A stretch of 31,848 bases of DNA from an uncultured Treponema sp. (lineage in GTDB: Bacteria; Spirochaetota; Spirochaetia; Treponematales; Treponemataceae). The stretch spans positions 1 to 31,848 of the forward strand of contig CALBGU010000224.1 of the NCBI GenBank assembly GCA_937893155.1, in the 5' to 3' direction. Positions 23,789 to 31,824 of this stretch are shown here, piece by piece. A model generated the notes under the pieces. It worked only from the letters and a program-made list of their open reading frames with translations, searched no databases and was not told where the DNA came from. Position numbers and translations under genes: made by a program. Positions within the stretch are counted from its first letter, which is position 1; every line of letters begins with the position of its first letter.

Positions 23789-24350
23789 AAATCTTTTTGC
23801 CGACGAAGACTTTATCGTGGAGCATCTGTTGGCTTCTCCAGAAAATCTCGACCTCATTCAGTCGTTTTCCGTCGGAAATGCGGCAATGGGGCTGGAGATT
23901 TTCTTAAAAGATGCTGCCGAGCGGGAAGAAAGCGAAAAACAGACGCGCACATATTTGATAAAAGACCGCATTACAGGGGAAGTTGCCTGCTATTTTTCAA
24001 TGCGCACGGGGCTGGTAACGCTTCAAGTTGACGGAGAGGCGTTTGACTCGCTTTCGGCAGTGGAACTTTCAAATTTTGCAATGAACCAAGTCTATAAAGC
24101 CAATCACCCGAATGTAAAAAAAGGCGGTGCGTATTTTTTCAAGCGTTTCATTCTGCCGTTGGCGCAGTTTGTTTCGGAATATGTTGGAGTAAGTACGCTC
24201 TATATTTACGCTTTGCCAGAAGAGCGGCTGATGAATCATTATAAAAAGATGGGATTTTCGCGGCTTCCAGAAGAACAGGAAAAATTTGTTCAAAATCATG
24301 TAAAGCCAAAATACGATGAAGGCTGCATTTTTATGTATCAGCCCTTGTAG
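23775..24350 (+). CDS. GNAT family N-acetyltransferase
   Basis: This 191-residue protein fits the GNAT fold, whose members transfer an acetyl group from acetyl-CoA to an amine. The core strand region (TYLIKDRITGEVACYFSMRTG) is followed by VELSNFAMNQVYK, a KGGAYFFKRFILPLAQFVSE helix in the place of the acetyl-CoA loop, and the C-terminal LYIYALPEERLMNHYKKMGF motif typical of the family. The ending FVQNHVKPKYDEGCIFMYQ matches a GNAT subfamily seen in Firmicutes and Treponema. The usual R/Q-x-x-G-x-G/A loop is degenerate. ATG 23775 lies inside the preceding small gene. Target unknown; it could modify a small molecule, a protein or a charged tRNA. Confidence 0.8.
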   Translation: MADYENLFADEDFIVEHLLASPENLDLIQSFSVGNAAMGLEIFLKDAAEREESEKQTRTYLIKDRITGEVACYFSMRTGLVTLQVDGEAFDSLSAVELSNFAMNQVYKANHPNVKKGGAYFFKRFILPLAQFVSEYVGVSTLYIYALPEERLMNHYKKMGFSRLPEEQEKFVQNHVKPKYDEGCIFMYQPL

Positions 24351-24400
24351 CGCAGACACGACAGACGCAAAAATAAGAGAGAATAAAAGCGTGGGATAAA

Positions 24401-27400
24401 ATGACGGTAGATAATCCTGTTTCAAAAATTTTGAGAGAGTGGGGGAGTTTTCACTCTGCACTTTTGGCGTTGAGCGCGGATAATGCAAAATTGCCTGCGT
24501 CGGTGGAGGGGCTTTCGGGCGCGCTGTCGGCGTTTTTTGCGGCGGAATATGTGAGGGCAAGAAAATACGACGCGCTTCGCTCGGTGCAATATGGCGAAAA
24601 AAATGACGGCTTGGGCGATACGATTATCGTGGTGCAAAGCGATAAAGATGCCGCCGAAATGTACACCGATTTGCAGACCATCGCAGGCGAGAGCGCGGAG
24701 GTGTATATTTTTCAGTGGTGGGGAACGGTGCCGTATCGCCCAGTGGCAAAAGGCGCAAAAATCTTCGCCGAGCGTGCAGGCATTTTGTCGTGCTTGGCGC
24801 GCAGTCAAAAAACGCTTACCCTCGACACAAAACCGCACATTTTTATAATGAGCCAGCGTGCATTTTTGTCGCCTGTGCCGAGCGCGGAATATATCAAAAA
24901 AAATTGCTTCTATATGCAAAAAGGACAGCCGTTCGACCCTGACGCGCTTGCAAAAAAGCTCAGCCGTTTGGGCTATATGCGAGTTCCGCGCGTTACGGTG
25001 TGCGGCGAGTTCGCGCTGCGGGGCGAGGTGCTTGATTTGTACACGCCGAATAGCGAAAGTGCGGTTCGCATTCAGTTCGATTTTGACGAAATTGAGCATA
25101 TAAAACGCTTCGACGTGGCTTCTCAAAATACATCGGAAAAACTTGAGCGCATTCTCGTGCCGCCGATGAAAGAGGTCATTTGGAGCGATGAACTCGTTGA
25201 AAAAGCCGAGAAAAAACTGCGCGCAATCGACGAAAACGGCATTGGAGGCTCTGCGGCAGACGAAAGCGATGAGGCGGTCTTGAGCTTTACCGACATCGCA
25301 CGAAATGCGCTAGAGGCAATGCTGACCGAATTGGCGGTGAACAAAGAAACGGCGGGCGAAGAGCTGTTTTATCCGCTGTTGTGGGACAAAAAATATTCCG
25401 TGCTGGATTACATCGGAAAAGATGCGACGGTGATTTTTGCCGATTACGACCGCTTGCAGAACGCCGAGGAAAGCATTTTGCGAGAATACGCGGGAATGTA
25501 CCGAAAAGCAAGATTGACGCTGCCCGTGTTGCCGCCGCGCGAAATGATTTTCAGCTTTGCGGATATGGCAAAAGCGCACCAGCGAAGCCTTTTCTTCAAA
25601 TCGCTGCATACTGTTTTGAACGACGATGGCGACACAGCCGATTCTTCAAAAGAAAAGAAACAAGCTGGTATCAAAATAGAAGCGGAGGCTGGCAAAAACT
25701 TTTTCGGCAATATCAATTACCTAAAAGAGCAGCTCGCGCTGTACAAAAAAGACGGCTGGCGCACTTTCATTTACGCCGACAATTCACAGCAAGCCTTGCG
25801 CATTCACGAGCTTCTTAAAGATGTTATCGATGATGAAAACGGCGGGAAATCCCTTTTAGAAATAGAGCCTTTGGCAGTGTCGGCGGGGTTCTGCGTCAAC
25901 GAAATAAAACTGCTCGTCATTCAGGAAAACGAGATTTTCGGGCGCAGAAAAGCCGTGCCGAAAGCGATTAAAAAGGGCGTGAAAAGCTCCGTTATCGACA
26001 CGTTCGTTGAGCTTAATCCCGGCGATTACGTCGTTCACGTCAATTACGGAATCGGGCGATTCAAGGGCATTGAGCGCATAAAGTCGCTGGGCAACGAGCG
26101 CGATTATATTACGCTTGAATACGCCGACGAAGATTTTGTGTATGTGCCGATTGAGCAGGTGAATATGGTTCAGCGGTACATCGGAAGCGAGGGCGAAAAG
26201 CCGCGTCTGGACAAAATCGGCTCAAAATCGTGGGAAAATCGCAAGAACAAAGTGCAAAAGAGCGTGGAGGAACTCGCAGAAAAGCTCATCGATTTGTATT
26301 CGCGCAGAAAGGCGAGCGTCGGATTTCCGTTCCCGAAAGACACCGAGTGGCAGACGGCGTTTGAAGCGGCATTCCCGTACGAAGACACGGCTGACCAAGC
26401 GACCGTGAGCGCAGAAATCAAGGCGGATATGGAAAAGCCCACTCCGATGGATAGGCTTGTGTGCGGCGATGTGGGCTATGGCAAAACCGAAATCGCAATG
26501 CGCGCGGCGTTCAAGGCGGTTATGGGCGGAAAGCAGGTTGCGTTCTTAGCGCCGACGACGATTCTTGCTGAACAGCATTACGAAACATGTCTTGAGCGAT
26601 TTGCGAATTTCCCCGTAAAGATTGCGCAGATGAGCCGCTTTGTGAGCGCAAAAGAGCAAAAGAAAATCTTGGCAGATGTGGCTGCGGGGCAGGTGGATAT
26701 TCTTGTGGGCACGCACCGCATTATTCAAAAAGACGTGGTGTTCAAAGACCTTGGCTTGATGATTATCGACGAAGAGCAGCGTTTTGGCGTAAAAGACAAA
26801 GAAAAACTCAAAGTGCTGAAAAACAATATCGATTGTCTTTCGATGAGCGCAACGCCGATTCCGCGCACGCTTCACATGAGCTTGCTCAAAATCCGCGATA
26901 TGTCGCTTTTGACCACGCCGCCGCAGAACAGGCAGCCGATTGAAACCGTGATTGACGCATACAGCGACGAAAAAGTTGCGGAGGCGATTCGGAGAGAAGT
27001 GGAGCGCGGCGGACAGGTGTTTTATTTGCACAATCGCGTGGAAACGCTGGAGGAAACGCGGCGAAAGCTCTCTAGCTTGCTTCCCGAAATGATGGTTGAC
27101 GTGGCGCACGGGCAAATGACGGCGGAAGAGCTCGACGATATTTTCCGCCGCTTCAAAATGGGCGGTTTCCACGTCCTTGTGGCGACGACGATTATCGAAA
27201 ACGGCATTGACATTCCGAACGTGAACACGATTATCATCGACCGCGCAGATATGTACGGCGTAAGTCAGCTCTATCAGCTGCGCGGGCGTGTGGGGCGAAG
27301 CGACCGCAAGGCGTATGCGTATTTGTTCTATCCCGAAAACCGCGTTTTGAGCGAAATCGCAATGAAACGCCTGCAGGTTATCAGCGATTTCACCGAGCTC

Positions 27401-28009
27401 GGTTCTGGCTTCAAGATTGCGATGAAAGATATGGAGATTCGCGGCGCAGGAAACCTCCTCGGACGCGACCAGAGCGGCGAAGTGTATTCCGTCGGATTCG
27501 ATTTGTATCTGCGATTGCTCAACGACGCGGTGGCGCGGCTGACGGCGAGCAAGGATTACAAGGCGGAAACCGAGGTGCTGCTTGAGCTTGAGTACACGGG
27601 CTTTGTTCCCGACAGTTATGTGCAAAATCCGCAGACGAAAATGGAAATCTATAAAAAGATTGCCGCCGTTAAGACAAAAGCCGAGCTAGACGCGCTTGAA
27701 GGCGATTTATGCGACCGCTTCGGTCCTGTGCCCGACGAGGTGTTCAGTTTGCTGTCGATTGCTCAAGTGCGCATTATGTGCCGTGCGCTTGTCATCGTGT
27801 CGCTCAAGGAAAAGAGCGGGGTGGTGCGCGTGGAGTTCGGCGATATGGCGAAAGTGCAGATTGACAAGGTGTTGCGCCTGATTCAATCGAGCGCGGGCAA
27901 AGTGAAACTCGACCCGACGCACCCCGAGCAGCTGCTTCTTGAAACGGGCAGTATCGGCTTAAAGGAAAAAGCCGCCTTTATCCTCGAAAAACTCGAAAGC
28001 CTTGCATAA
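24401..28009 (+). CDS. mfd: Transcription-repair coupling factor
   Basis: Mfd removes RNA polymerase stalled at DNA damage and recruits UvrA, linking transcription to nucleotide excision repair. The 1202-residue length is normal. The N-terminal UvrB-like domains cover about 1-400. The RNA polymerase-interacting CarD-like domain begins near 535 (PGDYVVHVNYGIGRFKGIE). The RecG-like translocase has Walker A GDVGYGKTE (689-697), DEEQ (790-793), SATPIPRTLHMSLL and QLRGRVGRSDR. The C-terminal D7 domain follows from about 1050. ATG 24401 is used; only a weak GGGA precedes it. It stands 50 nt after the GNAT gene with no visible terminator. Its codons are more GC-rich than those of the rnf operon. Confidence 0.97.
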   Translation: MTVDNPVSKILREWGSFHSALLALSADNAKLPASVEGLSGALSAFFAAEYVRARKYDALRSVQYGEKNDGLGDTIIVVQSDKDAAEMYTDLQTIAGESAEVYIFQWWGTVPYRPVAKGAKIFAERAGILSCLARSQKTLTLDTKPHIFIMSQRAFLSPVPSAEYIKKNCFYMQKGQPFDPDALAKKLSRLGYMRVPRVTVCGEFALRGEVLDLYTPNSESAVRIQFDFDEIEHIKRFDVASQNTSEKLERILVPPMKEVIWSDELVEKAEKKLRAIDENGIGGSAADESDEAVLSFTDIARNALEAMLTELAVNKETAGEELFYPLLWDKKYSVLDYIGKDATVIFADYDRLQNAEESILREYAGMYRKARLTLPVLPPREMIFSFADMAKAHQRSLFFKSLHTVLNDDGDTADSSKEKKQAGIKIEAEAGKNFFGNINYLKEQLALYKKDGWRTFIYADNSQQALRIHELLKDVIDDENGGKSLLEIEPLAVSAGFCVNEIKLLVIQENEIFGRRKAVPKAIKKGVKSSVIDTFVELNPGDYVVHVNYGIGRFKGIERIKSLGNERDYITLEYADEDFVYVPIEQVNMVQRYIGSEGEKPRLDKIGSKSWENRKNKVQKSVEELAEKLIDLYSRRKASVGFPFPKDTEWQTAFEAAFPYEDTADQATVSAEIKADMEKPTPMDRLVCGDVGYGKTEIAMRAAFKAVMGGKQVAFLAPTTILAEQHYETCLERFANFPVKIAQMSRFVSAKEQKKILADVAAGQVDILVGTHRIIQKDVVFKDLGLMIIDEEQRFGVKDKEKLKVLKNNIDCLSMSATPIPRTLHMSLLKIRDMSLLTTPPQNRQPIETVIDAYSDEKVAEAIRREVERGGQVFYLHNRVETLEETRRKLSSLLPEMMVDVAHGQMTAEELDDIFRRFKMGGFHVLVATTIIENGIDIPNVNTIIIDRADMYGVSQLYQLRGRVGRSDRKAYAYLFYPENRVLSEIAMKRLQVISDFTELGSGFKIAMKDMEIRGAGNLLGRDQSGEVYSVGFDLYLRLLNDAVARLTASKDYKAETEVLLELEYTGFVPDSYVQNPQTKMEIYKKIAAVKTKAELDALEGDLCDRFGPVPDEVFSLLSIAQVRIMCRALVIVSLKEKSGVVRVEFGDMAKVQIDKVLRLIQSSAGKVKLDPTHPEQLLLETGSIGLKEKAAFILEKLESLA

Positions 28010-28016
28010 AGCGGGA

Positions 28017-28035
28017 TTCCGAAACGAGTTCGGAA
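28017..28035 (+). repeat. Short perfect hairpin after mfd
   Basis: TTCCGAA (28017-28023) and TTCGGAA (28029-28035) flank ACGAG, 8 nt after the mfd stop. The downstream ATGACAGGCTG recurs as ATGACACAGGCTG near 28177, so this looks like intergenic repeat debris. No T-run follows. Confidence 0.6.
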
Positions 28036-28107
28036 ATGACAGGCTGTCTTTTGTCATTATCTCACCTTGACCCGATAATCTTTTTTCGTAATCAAATGCA
28101 GATGCAG

Positions 28108-28127
28108 CAAGGGACTTAAGTCCCTTG
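28108..28127. repeat. 20-bp palindromic repeat element, copy 1
   Basis: CAAGGGACTTAAGTCCCTTG is a perfect 20-bp palindrome, preceded by GCAG and followed by TTTCAACAGACA. A second copy at 31801-31820 differs at two positions that compensate each other. It may act as a bidirectional terminator between mfd and the NYN gene. Confidence 0.85.
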
Positions 28128-28176
28128 TTTCAACAGACAGCAGAAAAAAAAGATTCCCCCCCCTCAAGCACTCAGA

Positions 28177-28269
28177 ATGACACAGGCTGAAAAATCACAT
28201 CTGGAATCGATAATTGCAGATATTGAGCCGCCGCGGAAAAAAGAAAGGCTTTATCTCAAGATATTTTAA
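28177..28269 (+). other. Short open frame, possible gene remnant
   Basis: ATG 28177 to TAA 28267 encodes 30 residues (MTQAEKSHLESIIADIEPPR, then a basic KKERLYLKIF end). There is no ribosome binding site. The last codons run into the first unit of the 41-bp tandem repeat. It reads like the tail of a lost gene, but I cannot assign it. Confidence 0.2.
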
Positions 28270-28388
28270 TCCCCATTTAAGAGTGAGGCGATTATCTTGA
28301 GATATTTTAATCTCCATTTAAGAAGAAGGGCGTTATCTTGAGATATTTTAATCCCCATTTAAGAGTGAAGCCGTTATCTTGAGATAAC
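28251..28388 (+). repeat. 41-bp tandem repeat, three full copies plus a partial one
   Basis: Units start at 28251, 28292, 28333 and 28374, exactly 41 bp apart. Each reads TTATCTTGAGATATTTTAAT (unit 1 has TTATCTCAAG), then a C(C/T)CCATTTAAGA-type block and a variable GC-rich end. TATCT-TG-AGATA is an inverted repeat. In the last partial unit it extends to GTTATCTTGAGATAAC. No different spacers separate the copies, so this is not CRISPR. Confidence 0.9.
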
Positions 28389-28493
28389 GCCAAGAAAAAA
28401 ATGCGGGGCGTTATCTCGTGTTATATTTTTCACAGGAAGAGAGAAAAAAAGGGGAAAAAGCAAAAGAACAATGCGGAAAAGCGCGAAGTGAGT

Positions 28494-28499
28494 TATAAT
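28494..28499 (+). promoter_or_regulatory. -10 element of the NYN gene, leaderless geometry
   Basis: A perfect TATAAT ends 6 nt before ATG 28506, so transcription should begin at or next to the start codon. The -35 region near 28471 is poor. No Shine-Dalgarno is correctly spaced before the ATG. Confidence 0.45.
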
Positions 28500-28505
28500 A
28501 AAAAT

Positions 28506-29264
28506 ATGGAACAGAAAGAAAACGGAAAAATCGCCATTTTGATTGATGCGGAAAATACGAATTATAAAAAGATTTCGGATATTATTCAGGAAGTGTCGCT
28601 GTACGGTCATATTATCACGAAGCGCGCATACGGGAACTGGAAAAACTGCGCTGAAGGCTGGGTTCGCGCCATAAAAAACAACGCGATTACGCCGATTCAG
28701 CAGTTTGAAAATTCCAAGGGCAAAAATTCTTCGGATATTACGCTCGTTATCGACGCGATGGATTTGCTTTACAGCAAAAAATACGACACGTTCGTTATCG
28801 TTTCGAGCGACAGCGATTTTACCAAGTTGGTGACGCGCATTCACGACGACGAGATTTTTGTTATCGGCGTGGGCGAAAAGAAAACTCCCGAGGCGCTGAT
28901 TAAGGCGTGCGACGAGTTTATTTATATCGAGAACCTTGAAACTGCGGAACAGGCATCGGGGGCGGCGATTCCTGCGGCGGCAAAAGACGGGGCGGCGACT
29001 TCTAAGTTTACGGCGGTGGACAAAGAAATTTTGTCGATGAAATTGCGCAAAATCACTGAAACCAAATATGCGGACGAGGAAGGCTGGGTGAATATCGGTT
29101 CGGCTGGTTCTCTGCTCCGCCGTCAAGACCCGGGTTTTGATACGCGCACTTACGGATTTTCGAGCCTCGTAAAGTTGATTGAATATCTGGGGTCTTCGTT
29201 TGAGCTTCGGCGCGGCAATAACGGCACGGGCACGATTGAATATCGCGCAAAAACAAAAAAATAA
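28506..29264 (+). CDS. NYN (PIN-like) nuclease-domain protein with C-terminal OST-HTH/LOTUS-like domain
   Basis: This is a 252-residue protein of the LabA/NYN type. NYN domains are PIN-like RNases with clustered acidic residues. Here they are in IDAENTN (D14, N17), SSDITLVIDAMDLL (D77, D83, D86) and VSSDSDFTKLV (D102, D104). A flexible alanine-rich linker covers about 145-165. Residues 170-245 (EGWVNIGSAGSLLRRQDPGF, TYGFSSLVKLIEYL) match the OST-HTH/LOTUS layout, which binds RNA. It therefore probably acts on RNA, though targets are unknown. ATG 28506 is chosen from the domain boundary and the -10 immediately upstream; the longer frame from 28401 runs through repeat sequence. Confidence 0.88.
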   Translation: MEQKENGKIAILIDAENTNYKKISDIIQEVSLYGHIITKRAYGNWKNCAEGWVRAIKNNAITPIQQFENSKGKNSSDITLVIDAMDLLYSKKYDTFVIVSSDSDFTKLVTRIHDDEIFVIGVGEKKTPEALIKACDEFIYIENLETAEQASGAAIPAAAKDGAATSKFTAVDKEILSMKLRKITETKYADEEGWVNIGSAGSLLRRQDPGFDTRTYGFSSLVKLIEYLGSSFELRRGNNGTGTIEYRAKTKK

Positions 29265-29265
29265 T

Positions 29266-29294
29266 TTGACAATTCTGAAAAGTGCGGTTAGCAT
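29266..29294 (+). promoter_or_regulatory. Promoter of the GH3 gene
   Basis: A perfect TTGACA (29266-29271), a 17-nt spacer and TAGCAT (29289-29294, 4 of 6). It begins 2 nt after the NYN stop. The predicted start near 29301 gives a leader of about 113 nt. Confidence 0.6.
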
Positions 29295-29326
29295 AAAAGA
29301 AAAGCTGGATTGTTACTGTGAATAAC

Positions 29327-29380
29327 AGGCAAAACCTCTTAACGCTAAAAGAGCGGAGAAACGGGTTTTGCCTTTTTTTT
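29327..29380 (+). terminator. Terminator inside the GH3 leader, possible attenuator
   Basis: AGGCAAAACC (29327-29336) pairs with GGTTTTGCCT (29364-29373) and a T8 run ends at 29380. The loop holds a small inner stem, CTCTT (29336-29340) with AAGAG (29349-29353). A separate hairpin, TGTTA (29311-29315) with TAACA (29323-29327), lies just before and shares base 29327 with the terminator stem. The GH3 ribosome site is only 24 nt downstream. It may simply end the NYN transcript, but the GH3 promoter lies upstream of it. Confidence 0.85.
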
Positions 29381-29413
29381 CGCTCTTGCAAAAATCTTTT
29401 TTTGGAGGGCATT

Positions 29414-31795
29414 ATGCTCCGAACAACATTTTACGCACGGCCAGCGGTGCGATTGGCAGCTTTTACGGCTGTATGTCTGATGGCTTTAGACGCGACGGCT
29501 GCGCCTAAAAAGAAGTACACCACCAAAACCGTTTCTGACGGCAAAACGAGTTACGTCCTTGTTGAAAACAAAAAGGGCGCAACGCTCGGTTATTCGCCTG
29601 CAAGCGGTGTTACGCTTATCGAAGACAAGGGATTTGCGTTCAAGGATATGAACAAGAACGGCAAACTCGACGCGTGGGAAGATTGGCGGCTTTCCGCAGA
29701 AAAACGAGCCGAAGCACTCGCGAAAGAACTCACCCCCGAACAGATTGCAGGCTTAATGCTCTTTAGCTCTCACGAGCGCGCGATTGAGGCGGGGCTGACC
29801 GAAGAGCAGAAAAAGTATCTCAAAGAAGACAATCTTCGCGCCGTTTTGAACGCAGGAAGCAACAACGTCGCCGCGGCGGTGCAGTGGAATAATGAAATGC
29901 AGGCGTTTGTAGAAAGCCTCGATTTCCCTGTTCCCGTCAACTACAGCTCTGACCCGCGCAGTACGGCAGGCACGGGCGACCAATATTCCAATATGATTTC
30001 GGGCGCAGATATTTCGATGTGGCCATCAAACTTAGGTCTTGCCGCAACGTTCGACACGGACATTATGTATCAGTTTGCCAAGGACGTGTCGGCGGAATAT
30101 CGCGCAATGGGCATTACGACCGCGTTAGGTCCGCAGATTGACCTTGCCACAGAACCGCGCTGGCTTCGCGTAAACGGCACATTCGGCGAAAATACACAGC
30201 TTAGTGTCGATATGACGCAGGCGTATGTGGACGGCTCGCAGTCTACTTACAACGCAAAGGGCAAGGACGCAGGCTGGGGCGAAGATTCTATCAACTGTAT
30301 GATTAAGCACTGGCCGGGCGACGGCGTGGGAGAAGCGGGGCGCGAAAGCCACATGGAAAGCGGAAAATACGGCGTGTATCCCGGAAGCAATTATGAGGAA
30401 CACCTAAAGCCGTTTACGCTCGGCGGCTTCAAGCTCAAAGGCAAAACAAAGACGGCTACGGCGGTTATGGACAGCTATTCGATTGCGATTGACAAAGACG
30501 GAAATGCGATTGAAGGCGGTGCTGTCGGCAGTGCGTACAACAAAAAGAAGATGAGCGACCTCCGCGACGGCGCGGGATTCGGCGGCGTGGTCTGCACGGA
30601 CTGGGGCGTTACGCTGGCGGCAACTGATGAGCATTTCGGTATGGCGTGGGGCGAGGAAGAGCGCACGACAGAAGAACGCCATTATGACGCGCTGATGAAC
30701 GGCATTGATATGTTCGGCGGCAACAACGATTCAAAGCCGATTCTTGCCGCATACGAAATGATGAAAAAGGAGCTGGGCGAAGAGGCGGCGAGAGCACGTT
30801 TTGAGCTTTCGGCAAAGAGAATTTTGATGCTGATGTTCAATCCGGGGCTTTTCGAGAATCCGTATTTGGACATAGAGCGTTCAAAGGCGACGGCAGGAAG
30901 TGCAGAAAAGAGAGCCGACGGCTACAATGCACAGCTTGCGTCTATCGTTATGCTCAAGAACAAGGGCGGCATTATCAAGGCTGATAACAAAGCGATGAAA
31001 GAAATGACCGTGTATATTCCGATGACGTATCTTGATTCTATCCCCGGTCCGTGGGGCGCAAGCGAGCCTTCTTGGCTTGAATCTATGTCGCTTTCGATTG
31101 CACAAAATTACTTCAAGCGCGTTATCACCGACACTCCGATTACGGACGAAGAAGGCAACATCACGGGCTATGAAACGCCTGATTTGAGCGAAGTCGATAT
31201 GATTATTGCAGGAATGAGCAGTCCAAACAACGGCTCAAACTTCTCTAAGGCGGGAATGAGCACAAACGAGGACGGCACAAAGACATTCTATCCGCTCTCG
31301 TTGCAGTATGAGCCATACACGGCGAAGAGCGGACGCGCGGTGTCGCTTGGCGGCGATGTGGTGGACGGCGTGAAGCAGAATCGATGCTACAACGGAGAAA
31401 CGAGCAAGCTCTACAATGAGCGCGATTATGTTTCGTTCAAGAACGCGATTGCGGCAAAGGCGGGCAAAGAAATCCCTGTGATTATCTGTATGAAAGCGGC
31501 GAATCCTGTGTGTTTTGGCGAGATTGAAAAAGACGCAGACGCAATTCTTTTGGCGTTCTCGGTCAGCGACCAAGCGTTCTTTGATATTGTGTGCGGAAAG
31601 GCAGAGCCACGCGGACTTTTGCCGATGCAGATGCCGCGCGATATGGAGGCGGTTGAAGCGCAGTTAGAGGACGTTGGGCAGGATATGGCGTGCTACACCG
31701 ACAGCGAGGGCAACACCTACGATTTCGCATTCGGCTTGAACTATGCAGGCGTTATCAACGACGCGCGCGTAAAGAAATACGCTGGCAAGAAATGA
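29414..31795 (+). CDS. Secreted glycoside hydrolase family 3 protein (beta-glucosidase/xylosidase-like)
   Basis: GH3 enzymes remove terminal beta-linked sugars by a retaining mechanism. This protein has 793 residues. The signal peptide covers about 1-29, ending ATAA before PKKK. An EF-hand-like segment, DMNKNGKLDAWEDWR near residue 78, is common in this GH3 branch. The catalytic barrel has RWLRVNGTFGEN, IKHWPGDG and GFGGVVCTDWG, where D396 is the expected nucleophile. The second alpha/beta domain starts near 510 (SIVMLKNKGG), and the protein ends at FAFGLNYAGVI without a fibronectin-like domain. ATG 29414 has GGAGG 5 nt upstream; the longer frame from 29318 crosses the terminator. Likely periplasmic plant-fibre breakdown; the substrate is not decidable. 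Confidence 0.93.
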   Translation: MLRTTFYARPAVRLAAFTAVCLMALDATAAPKKKYTTKTVSDGKTSYVLVENKKGATLGYSPASGVTLIEDKGFAFKDMNKNGKLDAWEDWRLSAEKRAEALAKELTPEQIAGLMLFSSHERAIEAGLTEEQKKYLKEDNLRAVLNAGSNNVAAAVQWNNEMQAFVESLDFPVPVNYSSDPRSTAGTGDQYSNMISGADISMWPSNLGLAATFDTDIMYQFAKDVSAEYRAMGITTALGPQIDLATEPRWLRVNGTFGENTQLSVDMTQAYVDGSQSTYNAKGKDAGWGEDSINCMIKHWPGDGVGEAGRESHMESGKYGVYPGSNYEEHLKPFTLGGFKLKGKTKTATAVMDSYSIAIDKDGNAIEGGAVGSAYNKKKMSDLRDGAGFGGVVCTDWGVTLAATDEHFGMAWGEEERTTEERHYDALMNGIDMFGGNNDSKPILAAYEMMKKELGEEAARARFELSAKRILMLMFNPGLFENPYLDIERSKATAGSAEKRADGYNAQLASIVMLKNKGGIIKADNKAMKEMTVYIPMTYLDSIPGPWGASEPSWLESMSLSIAQNYFKRVITDTPITDEEGNITGYETPDLSEVDMIIAGMSSPNNGSNFSKAGMSTNEDGTKTFYPLSLQYEPYTAKSGRAVSLGGDVVDGVKQNRCYNGETSKLYNERDYVSFKNAIAAKAGKEIPVIICMKAANPVCFGEIEKDADAILLAFSVSDQAFFDIVCGKAEPRGLLPMQMPRDMEAVEAQLEDVGQDMACYTDSEGNTYDFAFGLNYAGVINDARVKKYAGKK

Positions 31796-31800
31796 GGCAG

Positions 31801-31824
31801 CAAGGGGCTTAAGCCCCTTGTTTT
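31801..31824 (+). terminator. 20-bp palindromic element, copy 2, acting as GH3 terminator
   Basis: CAAGGGGCTTAAGCCCCTTG (31801-31820) is a perfect palindrome followed by TTTT, 5 nt after the GH3 stop. The flanks (GCAG before, TTTTAACAGGCA after) match copy 1 at 28104-28139. Confidence 0.75.

Noticed and set aside
26546..27625. 359-codon open frame on the strand opposite mfd
   Set aside because: It is antisense to the most conserved helicase region, histidine- and arginine-rich as expected for a codon shadow, and has no ribosome site.
28156..28163. C8 run as a phase-variation switch
   Set aside because: It lies between genes, far from a promoter spacer or start codon, so slippage would have no clear effect.
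28251..28388. Possible CRISPR array
   Set aside because: The 41-bp units follow each other directly with no unique spacers, and there are no cas genes in the window.
29318..29413. N-terminal extension of GH3 from GTG 29318
   Set aside because: It crosses a strong terminator and would bury the signal peptide. GGAGG before ATG 29414 decides the start.
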